DNA of 64,000 bases. Source: Desmodus rotundus (lineage: Eukaryota > Chordata > Mammalia > Chiroptera > Phyllostomidae). Both the position numbers and the translations under genes were made by a program. Where the stretch lies: the NCBI RefSeq assembly GCF_022682495.2, contig NC_071393.1, positions 117,196,239 through 117,260,238 of the forward strand. Reading direction: 5' to 3'. Shown here one piece after another: positions 11,181 to 22,146 of this stretch (the first letter of the stretch is position 1; every line of letters begins with the position of its first letter). The notes under the pieces were generated by a model, which searched no databases, was not told where the DNA came from, and saw nothing but the letters and a program-made list of their open reading frames with translations.

Positions 11181-12619
11181 TACTAGTACCTAATGACTAG
11201 TTGCTTTGCAAGAGATTTTTGTCCATATTGTTTGCTTCTGGGTCCGTAGTGCCTAGCGCACGTAGTTGCTCAGTACACATTTCATCAGTGAGGGAGCTGG
11301 GGCATTTCTTCTGGAGCTTCGATAATGAAAAAGGGACCAGCTACCCTTGAGTGCCACTAGAGTGAAAGAACTTAACCCTTGACCTCAGATTTTCATCAGT
11401 AAGCGTACTTCTGTTTAGACGTATTGAGCACGGATTTCCCACACGCTTCCCTCGGGCACGAAGAGCTCAGAATTTGTGTGGGATGCCCCGGCGGGCACCG
11501 TGGGGGAGCAGCTGTTCGGCTCTCCGTGAGGCTGCTCGTGCACCGGAGATGACGTCGATGGGGGTGAAGCCACACGAGGTGGCTGTCCGTGGGGCGGTGG
11601 AGAAGGGCAGGGCTTAGATGGGTAATTGTGTGCCGTGTCCGGTAGCTCTGCCCAGCCCTCAGGTGCCATGTCCCTGTTTCCGTGGCTTTTGGAGATGCCC
11701 ACAAGAGCCCCCTTCTTGGACCTTGGCCTCAGCTTTATCGTCAGTGCTCCTGTCTGCGTCTGTGCTTTGCTCCACATGGCTTCCGGCACACAGGAAGTTC
11801 AGGAACGATGGCCTCGGGGCCCAGCAACAGCCTGCTCGTTCATGTACCCCTTACGGTTGTTTTGTGCGGACTCCCCAAAGGTAACTTCTGCCTTTGCTTG
11901 CAAGTTATGTTCAGAAGCTGGACAGAAAGATGGTACAGGGAGATCTAGAGAAGTTTTTAATTTCAGTGAACTTACAGAATTCATGTGGTTTTTGTTGTTG
12001 TTTAAGAAAATTAGAATTTAATTGCATTATTGCTGTAAATCATATACCTTCTGTAGAATCTGAAAATGAATGAACACCTAGACTGTGTACGTTGAAATAA
12101 CTGGTGAAAGATAAGGATCCTCACTGAAGTAGGGAAAAGCGTGGGATTCTGTCCTTACGCCTTTCCTGTCCTCAGACACCGGTGTTGTTTGGGTGGCTGT
12201 TAGGTGGAAGGAATGAAGAGGAGGGCTGGGTAATGGAGGGACTTAGCTGAGCTGTCCGTTCTTACTCATCCCTGAAGGTGCACGGCCGTGAGGCGCTCGA
12301 TGGGAGTCACCCTTCCTGGGCAGAGGTGAAGGGAACACACATTTGTGGACTATGGCCATATGGCCCGACCCTGCCCCGGGGCCGGCACTTGCCTCCAGGG
12401 CTAGCTGTTAGAGGAGACCGCTTTTTGTAATGACAGTTTTCTGCCTTTTTGTGGAGCAGGGTCTATTTGACCTTGAAGTGCAAACGTAGCTAAGTCGAGA
12501 AAGGTGTGTCATTTCCTCAGGAGGACTGTGAGAGAGGGGAGGAGGGGGTGCAGCAGTGCGAGGTCTGATGTTCTCGTCGCTGTAGGACTTCACGCCATCT
12601 TTCGTGATGTTATAACTCG

Positions 12620-12985
12620 TAGTGAACTTTGATTTTATTATTTACTTCTTTTTAAAATAAGATATATACATAGTGTAGAATTCGAAAGATAAAAGAAGGT
12701 GGGACAGGAAATGGAAGTCTCTCCCCCTTCCCTGCTCCCCCAGGGACCCACTTGCCCTGATGGAGTCCCCCAGATTCCGTGTGTCCTTCCAGAGGTACCC
12801 TGTGCATTTCCAAAAACAGAGGTACTATGTTCTTTCGTTGCCTCACACAAATAGTAATCTATTCTGCATTTTTCTTTTCTCATATAATAGTGTTTGCTGG
12901 TGATCTTTCTGAATTTCAGTCTAGAGTATAACTGCCTCGTTTTTAAGGGCTGCATAGTACTCCAAAGTCCCTATCCCAATAAAAG
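12620..12985 (-). mobile_element. old L1 3'-end fragment
   Basis: Contains AATAGTAATCTATTCTGCAT, CTGGTGATCTTTCTGAATTT and AAGGGCTGCATAGTACTCCA, the reverse complement of the region upstream of the 3' end of old L1s. It also holds one copy of a 21-bp exact repeat (12801-12821) shared with 15686-15706. Confidence 0.55.
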
Positions 12986-14303
12986 TGATCCTGCGCACAC
13001 ATAGTCGTGACATTTGCCCGGGCTGAGAAGGCAGACTTCCCGTGTTTGCTCACGAGATCGCCATAACATGACCCTTTGGGAAATGTCAGGAAGGCTTTAG
13101 ATACGGTACATGTAGGTCCCATAGGCTAGAGAGCGGGTGTGAAGCATGCACCCACCTTTTCCTCATTGAGAATTTGGGGGAGCATTTTCATCACTTCTGC
13201 TTGGTTTGACATGGTGACTTTCTGTTCGGAGCAAGCAGAGATGTTCTGTGTTGTAGTCACTGCAGTTTAGGGCCCTGGATGGCTTGTCTAGTGTCACAAA
13301 AGCAATTTACTTATGCAAATGACTAAATATGAAATAATTGGAATCTTGTAATTCTGTCAAGTGCCTCCCAGTTGAAGGTGATAGCAGTCTGTTCCGTGAG
13401 CCCCGGGTGGAGTAGTAGCATTTGGATACCTCACCTTCCATTCTGGACAGGGGAGCGGTCTCCCTGACAAGTGGCTCTGTCCAGTTCCCTCCAGGGAGCA
13501 GAGGTGAGTGCCTGCCCTCCAGGAAGGCGGGGAGGAGCACATGTGGTGCCTTGAGATGAACTTGTCGCTTACGCACCCCAGGGAAAGGACAGCCGAGGCC
13601 CCACTGCATACAGCGGCTGTATTTCTAAGGGCTGAAGGCAGCAGTTCTACTTTGCGTTTGCCTGCGGTAGGCCTGCCAAAGATGGCAAAGCACAGGCCCT
13701 GGTCCCCACCTCCCTCAGAGCCTGCCCCCAGCTTCCTTTCAGGCCTGCAGCTTTCTTAACATGTTAACTTACCTTTGAATTTTATCTTTGTAATTGAAAA
13801 CCAGCGGTAGTTCTAGAATGAACTCTTAACATGTCCTGTGAAGGCTTTGACTTTGGCCCTCCGCAGTTTCTGGGTTTGCAGAAGTGCAGATGCTCCTGTG
13901 ACTAGAGCTGGTCATTTCTTGGAGCCAGGGGCAGGAGGGTCTCTGAGGGTCAGGAAGGAAATGCCAGGCACACAGAAGTATTCCGTACGTAACACCAGTC
14001 AAAAAGCACAGCGGCCTGTGGAACACCCCTCGTCACTGTGGGTCGTCTCAGTGCAACTAGAGGGTTAGAGGCAGTTTCATCCAGTCTCCTGCCAGGTTCC
14101 GGTCTGGGTCTGCGTGAGCCCTCCGTTGTGCGGAACTCAGTAGAAGCTCATTTTGTTTTAATAAAGTTTTTTTAGTTGTACAAGCAAACCAAGAACACTT
14201 TAATGGTATAAAAATTCAAACAAGACACAAAGCTAAATTTGCTTGAAGCTACCATCTCCTCTAAACCTAGTCATCTCTCTCTTTTTTTTAAATGTTGGTG
14301 TTT

Positions 14304-14525
14304 CTTTTTTTTTTTTTTTTAAGGTTTTATTTATTTATTTTTCTGAGACAGGGGAAGGGAGGGAGAAAGAGAGGGAGAGAAACATCAGTGTATGGGTTCC
14401 CTCTCACATGCCCTGTACTGGGGACCTGGCCCCATAACCCAGGCATGTGCCCGACTGGGAATTGAACCAGTGACCCTTTGGTCTGCAGGCTGGCACTCAC
14501 TCCGTTGAGCCACACCAGCCAAGGC
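14304..14525 (-). repeat. VES-type SINE, first of a tandem pair
   Basis: Minus-strand copy with tRNA-like head at 14525 (GCCTTGGCTGGTGTGGCTCA), a GGTTCAATTCCC box-B-like region, a GGTCCCC-AGT middle and a T-rich (A-rich on its strand) end at 14304-14335. Flanked by AGTCATCTCT at 14269-14278 and 14528-14537. Confidence 0.92.
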
Positions 14526-14562
14526 AGAGTCATCTCTTTATTTTATTTTATTTTTATAATTC

Positions 14563-14775
14563 TTTTTTTTTAAAGATTTTATTTATTTATTTATTTTAGA
14601 GAAAGAGGAAGGGGGGGAGAAAGCGGAGAGAGACATCAATGTGTGGTTGCCTCTCATGCGCCCCCATTTGGGGACCTGGCCTGCAAACCAGGCATGTGCC
14701 CTGACTGGGAATCAGACCAGCGACCCTTTGGTTTGCAGGCCAGCACTCAGGCCACTGAGCCCCACCAGCCAGGGG
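14563..14775 (-). repeat. VES-type SINE, second of a tandem pair
   Basis: Same orientation and structure as the copy at 14304-14525, with head CCCCTGGCTGGTGGGGCTCA at 14775 and A-rich end at 14563-14595. Flanked by AGTCATCTCT at 14528-14537 and 14777-14786, so it shares its left duplication with the neighbour. Confidence 0.92.
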
Positions 14776-14860
14776 TAGTCATCTCTTTGGAAGGGATGAT
14801 TGGTAATAGTTTGTTAGTTTCTTCCACCAACAATAAATATATTTTTACACAGTAGATTTA

Positions 14861-14861
14861 C

Positions 14862-14900
<39 letters not shown>
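14861..14900. repeat. (TA)n(CA)n compound microsatellite
   Basis: About ten TA units followed by about nine CA units, inside the old L1. Confidence 0.95.
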
Positions 14901-15279
14901 TGCATGTGTTTTTTTACATAAATAGGATCAGATTGTGTTCTTCATTTTTTTCATTTGTCATTTAAGAGTACATCTTGGAGATCTTTAGCACACGTAGAAT
15001 TACCTTATTTTTCTAACTGCGGCCTAATAATCGCATGGTACAGGTGTGCTGTTCCCCTGTTGGTGGGCATTTGGGTTATTTCTGATTTTATGCCATTATG
15101 CACCCCCACCCCCAGTCTTTAAAAATAACTCACCTTTAGGAATTTGCAGCGTTGTCCTCTGATCCGCGTCCTGCCTTCTGGGGCCGTGCTGCAGAACCTG
15201 AATGTGGACAGCCCATGTGTCTCGCCTCGCCCGCTGCTTGTATGGATGGGAACTCACTCACACACGCACACACACCCCA

Positions 15280-15500
15280 TTTATTGAGCTCTTGGGCAGG
15301 GCACTGTGCTTAAGCACAATTGTCTTAATTCTCAAGCAACCCCATGGGGTGTAGGTGCTGTTTCTATCCCTACTCACAGATGAGAAAGTGTAAGTTCAGA
15401 AAAGTTAAATAACTTGCTCAAAGTCACATAGCTAGTAAGTAGGCAGCAGGATTTGAGCCTGGCGAGTCGGACTGTGGGGCCATGCTCTCATCTGCTGTGC
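15280..15500 (-). repeat. MIR SINE
   Basis: ATTGAGCTCTTGGGCAGGGC, then AAGTTAAATAACTTGCTCAA, AGTCACATAGCTAGTAAGTA and GATTTGAGCCTGG: the reverse complement of MIR in full order. Confidence 0.85.
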
Positions 15501-15811
15501 CTTGCTGCCTTCCGTTTCTGTGCCCTGGGCCCCTGGTGATACGATAGTGCCCCTGCACTGGGCAGAGCCTTAGCAGGTTCCCCGAGGGCTGCCTTGACAC
15601 GGCTTCGGCGTGTCCGGCCTGTGGGGGGAATAACAGGGAGTGAATGGGCGATCTGCACCCTTCTGAACCTTTGCTGGCCCACCTGTGTGCATTTCCAAAA
15701 ACAGAGCTTGCCCCAGCCAGCTGCCTGACCCCTGAGAGGAAGGTGAGTGCAAAGGATGCAGCCTGTACTTAGGGGCTTGAGCCAAGGCCATCCCGGTCCC
15801 ACCATTGAAAG

Positions 15812-15866
15812 GCCTAATTAGGCTAGTCATTAAGTTCAATTGGGCATTGGAAATGATTGTTCCTTC
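15812..15866. promoter_or_regulatory. homeodomain-motif-rich tract
   Basis: CCTAATTAGG (palindrome), CATTAAG, CAATTG and ATTGG lie within about 55 bp in otherwise unassigned sequence. This density suggests a conserved enhancer piece but is not proof. Confidence 0.25.
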
Positions 15867-16177
15867 CAACCCTGCAGTGCCCTCCAAGAACTGGATCCAT
15901 TCCCAGGCAGCCAGCTAGGAGCCGGTTCTGATGACGGGGGCCCTGGCAGCCCTGCCTCTGGTTCCAGGCCTGTGTCTCCTTTGCCAGGCTGAGGGCAGAG
16001 TAATGCAGGAGGCTCTCGGCCCAGAGCGAGGTGCTCCAGGTGCACATTAAACACAATCAGGCGTCTGCCTTGGAGGTCATTTCCTGAGCTCGTTCCTGGT
16101 CACTTGCCTTTCTTGGGGACACCCTTTTCCCATGCATGTATTAGGAGTTGGGACATCTGCCTGTGTCCTGTCCTAGT

Positions 16178-16312
16178 CCCCTTCTGCCACTCACTTGCCA
16201 CGTGATCTTGGGGCAAGTCCTGTGGGCTTTTTGGGCTAAGGTTCCCTGGGGGGTTTGGACTAGGTAATCTCAGAGTCCCCTTTTCAGCCCTAGGACATTA
16301 AGATTCAGGAAA
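16178..16312 (+). repeat. MIR3-type SINE
   Basis: GCCACTCACTTGCCACGTGA, CTTGGGGCAAGTCCTGTGGG and the distinctive 3' part GGACTAGGTAATCTCAGAGT with CCCTAGGACATTAAGATTC. Confidence 0.65.
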
Positions 16313-18439
16313 GCCCCAAATATACGGGCCTTGGTGTATTCAGGATTTCTCTGCACTGAGCACCGAGCTGGAAGGAGGAGTAGGAGTGGTCCAGCGTGAC
16401 CTTGTGCTGCCAGCTCTGCACCCTCAGGCTGTCCGTTCGGCACTAACACTGAGCGGTCTCAAAGGCCCCCTGCAGCCCGGAGAGTATGTCTGAACTTCTG
16501 AAATGTGCTTCGTAGATGGCTCATGGAAACAAGCCAGTCATCCCCACGAAACAGTTGACAAACGCTGTGCCAAGGACAGGCCCCCAGGCACAGGGGCTGA
16601 GTGCACGGAGGGAGGCGTGGGTGTGTCTGGAACGGGCAGAGCGGGTGCCTGAGGCCCCACACTCCCTAGGGAAGTGCAGGAGACAGGCTGGAGAGGCCCA
16701 CACGCCGGCCTGAACTCTAGGCATGTACTTTATTATTGGGGAACAGGGAGCCACTGGAGTGTTGACAAGCGTATGACCAACGGTGCCAGGGACACATTAT
16801 CACATTTCATCTAAATGCCTTTTTAATGCCGCATAATTGTGACCTGGGGGTCTTTGCAGATGTGAAAAGGCATCCATTTCTCTGAGTGTGATGCCCTCCT
16901 TTTACGGGTTGTCTCATCTTCGTTCTTCAGAGTGCGGTGCGCTCCCTTAGACTCGGCAGGGCTGTGGAGAGCGCTGCTCCTCTTTTTTCCTGAGTTCGAC
17001 CCTTCTCTCCAGCTGATTTTGGTGACGTTGCTCCTTTGTACCCTGAGAAGTGCACGCCTCTTGTATCACTTCCGATCATTGCTTTTTCTGATGAGACCGT
17101 GTATGGAGGTGGACGAATTATGATTCTGTGAGATGGGCTTTCTTCACAGAATATGCGTTCCTTCTCCACTGGAATGATTTCCCACTTGCCACAAGATATC
17201 CTGTATTAGTTGAGGTTGCATTCATCTGCAAGCAACAGAACCCCATCGACAGAGGCGTAAGCAGAAAGAGGCTTGTCTCAGAAAACAAGAGGTTCTGGGT
17301 TCCGTGGTCCAGGGTTCCAAAGTCCAGGGCTGGTGTGACAGCTCCATGGACAGGAAGGATGGAACTCCTCCATCTTGCTGCCCACCATCCTTAGCATGGG
17401 GTCTTTGTATCGTGTGCATGCCTCATGGTTGTATGGTGGCTGCTGAACCTCCAGGCCTCACCTCTGTTTTCCAGACAGGAAAAGGGGAGAATGAGATGGA
17501 GGTGAAGGCAAAGGGCTCTTTCTTGGCAAGAATTTGTCTTTTGGGGGTAGAGTGGGATGTACTCTCCAGGGACTGCCACATCTTTTTCATTGGTCAGAAA
17601 TGTGGGGTGTGCCCAGCCCTCAGTGCGAAAGAGGCCAGGGAGTTGAATGTTTTTAGTTGGGCTCATTGCCACCCTACACAAAGTTGGGTTTGCGTAAAGA
17701 CGAAGGGAAGATGATTTTCGGGTGTGCCAGGTTGCCTGCTCTCTCTGGTGTGATGCCATCAAGCTGAGACACAGAAGTCACTGCATGAGCCCGTCCTGTT
17801 CTGAGGACTGTCATGGATGCGGAGAGTTAGTGCTGAGTAGAATAGAAACAATCTCACTAATTCCAGAAGCTTCCCAGAAGTGAGAATCTTTCAGAAAAGA
17901 TTCAAAAGCCAGAAAAAGTTGCTTTTTAGGCAGGCGCAAGCAGAAGTGGTTGAAATGGAGGAAGGGAACCAAGGGACAGAAAGAGTAAAGCCGGAGACAG
18001 AAACCACCAGACGGTGTTCCCTGGGAAACCTGGAGGTGGGCCCCAGAGGCGGACGAAGCCGTGTGGTAGAGAGCGGTGGCCAGCTGCAGGAGAGGCTTTG
18101 CGAAGCGGGCAGACGTTTCCCGTGTGGACACGATGTGTAGTTGGGAGGTGGCAGGCCAGGTGGCGAAGGCCTGTTCGGGTGGGCTGCCTGGCGTGTCAGC
18201 TAAGGGTCCAGGCACGTTCAGCAAGGGGCAGCAGGAGTGTGGTGAAGCAGGGGGACGATGGATGGGTCTTGAAGCAAAAAGTAGGAAGTGACTCAGCTGG
18301 GTGCACCCAGCCAGCACCCATCTCTGGGCCGGGGCTCAGTGACAAGGCAGAGGGAGAAGAAACATCTCAAGCAAGGATTAGCCACATAGGCAGTGGAGAC
18401 TGGAGTGAATAAAAATGGTAATGGCAATGGAAGCAGAAG

Positions 18440-18640
18440 CTACTGCTCCCGAGCACTTGCTGCGTGCCAAGTACTATGCTAATTGCTTTGCATTAATTAT
18501 TTGATTCTTACAACATCCCCATAAACTGCAGTGTGGCATTATCACCAGTTTTGCAGAATTTAAGTTACTCTCACAAGAGCACACAGCTGGTGAACAGTGA
18601 AACTGATGCGAAACCTCTGACTTCAGAGCCATTGTTCCAA
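18440..18640 (-). repeat. MIR SINE
   Basis: Reverse MIR: GAGCACTTGCTGCGTGCCAA, CATTAATTATTTGATTCTTA, CACAGCTGGTGAACAGTGAA. Confidence 0.7.
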
Positions 18641-19404
18641 CAGGGACCCCAGACTGGAGCTCAGCACCCACACCTAGTCTGGCTGGATCCTGAGTGACTG
18701 AGTTCCAGGGCTCTGAGTCCTCCCGGACCTGCAGAACAGGGCTGATTCCGAGGTACCTGTTTGAGGGCTCGGCACATCCAGACAGACATCCTCTTTCCAG
18801 CCGCTTGAAAAGGAGGTGGAGAAGAGTCATAGTAAGCAGGCCCGAAACAAGTGTGAGTGTTAAGAGTGGGTTAACTGTTTAGGAGAGGAATGCAGAGGGA
18901 AAGTAAAGTTTCTTTATGTAATTGGGAAAGGAGTGGCAGGTTTTGACAACAGGGAAGAAAGAAGGGAGGACTGAGGAGGAAAATGCCTTAAATTCTTAGG
19001 TAGGAAGAGAGCTTGTTTTAACTTTGTTGTCCCTAAAAGTGGTTGAATGAAGGGAAGAGGGTCTCTTCCTTTCCCTCCCCTTCCCTTCCTTTCTCTCATT
19101 GTTTCCCCCGCCGTGTTGACTTGGGGCTCTCCAAGCCAGCACTTGACAGTGTATTGATGGAAGTTTTAGGACTAGATACACCGGTTGTGGAGAAGGGGTT
19201 GCTTGGCGGAGGTGGGGACCGGGGGTACTGTTCAGGAGAGAGAATGGCATTTATAGGAACAAATGGGGGTGGGAACCAGGACCTGGAGAGGCAGGGTCCA
19301 TGTCACATACAGCCGGGGAAGGACCTGAGAGGGGATGGTGTGTGGACCCTTTAGTTCAGAGCTGGAGAAAATGAGGCCTGGGGGTGGGGCGGGGGTTAAG
19401 GGAT

Positions 19405-19515
19405 TCGGTTACCGAGTCTTAGAGTTAGAAAAACCTTAAATGTCACCTTGCCCGCTGCCCAAGGTCAGACAGCTAATTAGTGTAATAGGATGTGCCTCTC
19501 ATGCAGCCAAGCCCA
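19405..19515 (-). repeat. MIR3-type fragment
   Basis: CTTAGAGTTAGAAAAACCTT and CCCAAGGTCAGACAGCTAAT are the reverse complement of a MIR3 3' half. Short and diverged. Confidence 0.5.
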
Positions 19516-21254
19516 CCCTCACACCTTGAAAGCTGCGCTCACTTGTCTCAAGTTCATGAAAGGGCCGTGGACTCTACAATTTGTGCAGCAGGGAGTCTGT
19601 TAGAATAAAATTGTCTTTACCGCTGTCCTCTGGGACCCTCGTGGAAATGAGATGTTGATCATATGAGGCAACCTTATGGAACAAAGAAACTTTCAAGGAA
19701 AGAAGTTGCCTCCCCTGAGCCAGCTCTCTGCTGAGGAGGACTCGCTGCTCTGCGCACGAGCAGCTGAAAGCCAGCAGGGAGTGGCTAGAGGCGTCAGCCA
19801 TTGGTTAAAATTCTCCCGACAGAAATGATCTCCTTGTTCTCCCTTTGATGGGTTCAGCGTCTTAAAAATAAAATGCGTCTGTGAACATCACACCTCCTCC
19901 ATCCCTTTTCCTCTCAGTCCTTTATTGCGGACTACCTCGGAGCAGTGTCAGCACAGAACCGCGCGGCGGCTTGGACAGACACAGTCAGAACCGTGCCCAT
20001 GAAGTTGAGCCCCCGTGCACAGTCTAGGTTTTTCTCCTAGGTAGTCTGCAGTGATGTTACTTTCTGGCCTGTGCTGCCCTCACCACACCTGGCTGCCTGG
20101 TGGCTGTGCCAGTCAGTTTCTCCTGGTGTCACAGTGGTTATGGTACAAAAGGCCATGTGTTGAAGTGCCGGGGTGTCCTTGGTTCTTCTATACCAAGGAT
20201 TCGCCGGAGTGGCTGCCGAGCCTTCCAGACGCTGCCACACGGCTGCACGGTGCCAATGGCCTCTCACACCAGCAGCTGGAAAGGGGTCACCTCTAACGGC
20301 AGGAGGCACCCCCTCCTCTTTGAGCACTTCCTCACTTGGTTGAGTCTCAGCGTACTCATGGGCTTTTGGGGGCACCATAATTTTTCCCCATAATTTTGGG
20401 ATGGAAAGGCAGGGCAGAGAAAACGATGGGTAAGTGACTAGAAGGGAATTTCACAGGTTTCTCCACGGCAGGGCAGAAACTCCTCTCCAGGGGCAGTAAG
20501 GGACCCAATCTGTTCAGCGATTTAAAATGAACTGAAGGATATTGTTTCCCGGTTCGTCCTGTACTGCCCAGAGACTGCCACTGGGTCACAAGTTACTGTC
20601 TTTTTGCTGTCAGTCTCGTCCCATCAGTGGGAAGGTCTCCGATTGCAGCTAGGATTTCTTTTGTGCCTTCCTAACCTCGCCGATCTACCTTTTCAACAAA
20701 ATAGCACCCACAGGCTCCGACGTTCGGCAAACAGTAATATCTAGCTATAATAAAATTCATTTTGTGTTTTTTTTAAAGCTTTTTTGTTTTTTACAATTAC
20801 CAGAAGGCACGGCTGGTGATACTAGCTTTCTGTTGAGGATATTTTTTCTTTTAAACACATTTATTAAAGTAAATTAAGGAATCAAAGAAAATATAAAGTA
20901 GATGCAGAAAGTATACCGCAGCAGCAAAATTAGTGAAGGCAGCATGTGCAAATGACAGATGTCGGGGGAAAGCTGTGTTATACACTTCTTCCCAGCCGCT
21001 TTCCTCCCCAGCCGTCCCCCAGCAGGAGCCACGGAAAGACTCCTTACACTTGGCCTCTTCGTGCTGCTTCTCGACTACAGGACGTGCCGTCAGCTGCACG
21101 TTATTCATTGCAGCCTCTCTTTAAATTGCGGACTTAAGTAACTTGACAGGAAAAAAGGGAACCCAGTGAAAATTGATTTCTAGCCCCATAATCCCTCCTG
21201 ATCCCTGACCAATATCAGTGTATATACTTAGAGAGTTGATGCCAGCGTGTCATG

Positions 21255-21620
21255 AATGACGTCTCGTTCAGGTCTGGCTGCTCTCCCGGCCAGCTCTGGT
21301 GCCATTCGCACATTCAGCCGCCTCTGTGCAGGTATCTCAGCCCCGCCAGGGCCCCTGCTGCTTCCTGAACACACCTGACCCTTTCATGCTTCCTGCCGTT
21401 ACTCAGGTTGTCTCCTCCCGCTGGAAAAGCTTCCTGCAGCCCTTCTGCCTGTGGCAAGCCCACTCACCGTTCACTTGGCAGTCTTCTGGGAAGCCCCCCA
21501 CCCCAGGCCCCCCCAGTTGGCACGCCTAGTTCCTTTTTTTTCAGTGCTCCCACGATGTTTTGCTTGCATCCGCCTCACTTGTCCTGTGAAGTTTAGGGCG
21601 TGCTGGAACCAGCAGCAGGT
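21255..21620 (+). mobile_element. probable L2 fragment
   Basis: CACATTCAGCCGCCTCTGTG, TGACCCTTTCATGCTTCC and CCTCCCGCTGGAAAAGCTTC follow the order of the L2 C-terminal coding remnant. Diverged; the assignment is tentative. Confidence 0.4.
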
Positions 21621-21624
21621 GAGA

Positions 21625-21740
21625 AAGCGTGGACCTCGGTTTCTGGTTCCAGCTCTGTGTCCAGCTCGCCTGGGGGCTTCAGTTAGTTTCCTTTAACAAC
21701 TCCTGGTCTCCATTTGCTCATCTAGAACAGGCACGGGGTG
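21625..21740 (+). repeat. MIR fragment
   Basis: GGTTCCAGCTCTGTGTCCAG, GGCTTCAGTTAGTTTCCTTT and CCATTTGCTCATCTAGAACA follow the MIR core. Tentative. Confidence 0.45.
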
Positions 21741-21986
21741 GATGGTGGTGTGAATCGGTCACTGCAGTGTGTGAGTCTCCTGGAGGTATTACTGTTATTT
21801 CTATAACATTCTTTTCCCCAGCAAGGCTGTGAAACTCTGAGCAAGAGATCCCCAAATCCCAACACTTCCCGTTCGTGCCTAATAGATAGTTACCGGATAA
21901 GGTTTCTGAATAAAATAATGTTCATTTGAGATACTTAAGATCTAGAGTTTTAAACTCTTCCACTTTTTAAGTTTCTTGATAGCAGG

Positions 21987-22012
21987 CACACACACACACA
22001 CACACACACACA
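21987..22012. repeat. (CA)n microsatellite
   Basis: About 13 CA units. Confidence 0.95.
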
Positions 22013-22132
22013 TTTCATGGCCCTATAACTCTTTTTAGCCACTAAAACTGTTCCTGTATACTTCACCTTTTTTGCCTGCTGCTAAATACTCCTTTAGAGG
22101 GCAATTCAGAAGAAATGTTATTTTGAATCTGA

Positions 22133-22146
22133 CCAGCAGGGGGCAC
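22133..22146 (+). promoter_or_regulatory. CTCF-like motif
   Basis: CCAGCAGGGGGCAC matches the CTCF core consensus CCASYAGRGGGCRC at every position. Occupancy cannot be judged from sequence. It lies in the large IFT43 intron, 4.1 kb from the nearest recognised repeat-rich block. Confidence 0.6.

Larger units (their letters stand above)
14150..15090 (-). mobile_element. old L1 fragment split by two SINEs
   Basis: The left part (about 14150-14278) and right part (14777-15090) are one L1-like sequence: AGCAAACCAAGAACACTTTA and ATTCAAACAAGACACAAAGC on the left, then TACATCTTGGAGATCTTTAG, ATCGCATGGTACAGG and GGTGGGCATTTGGGTTATTT on the right. Two tandem SINEs lie between, so the L1 is older than both. 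Confidence 0.6.

Noticed and set aside
14269..14786. Three evenly spaced short repeats, CRISPR-like
   Set aside because: The spacers are two nearly identical SINEs, not unique sequences, and the genome is mammalian. They are target-site duplications.
17195..17680. Possible LTR or old interspersed repeat (CCTGTATTAGTTGAGGTTGC and following)
   Set aside because: The wording recalls a common mammalian repeat, but I could not assign a family or find borders.
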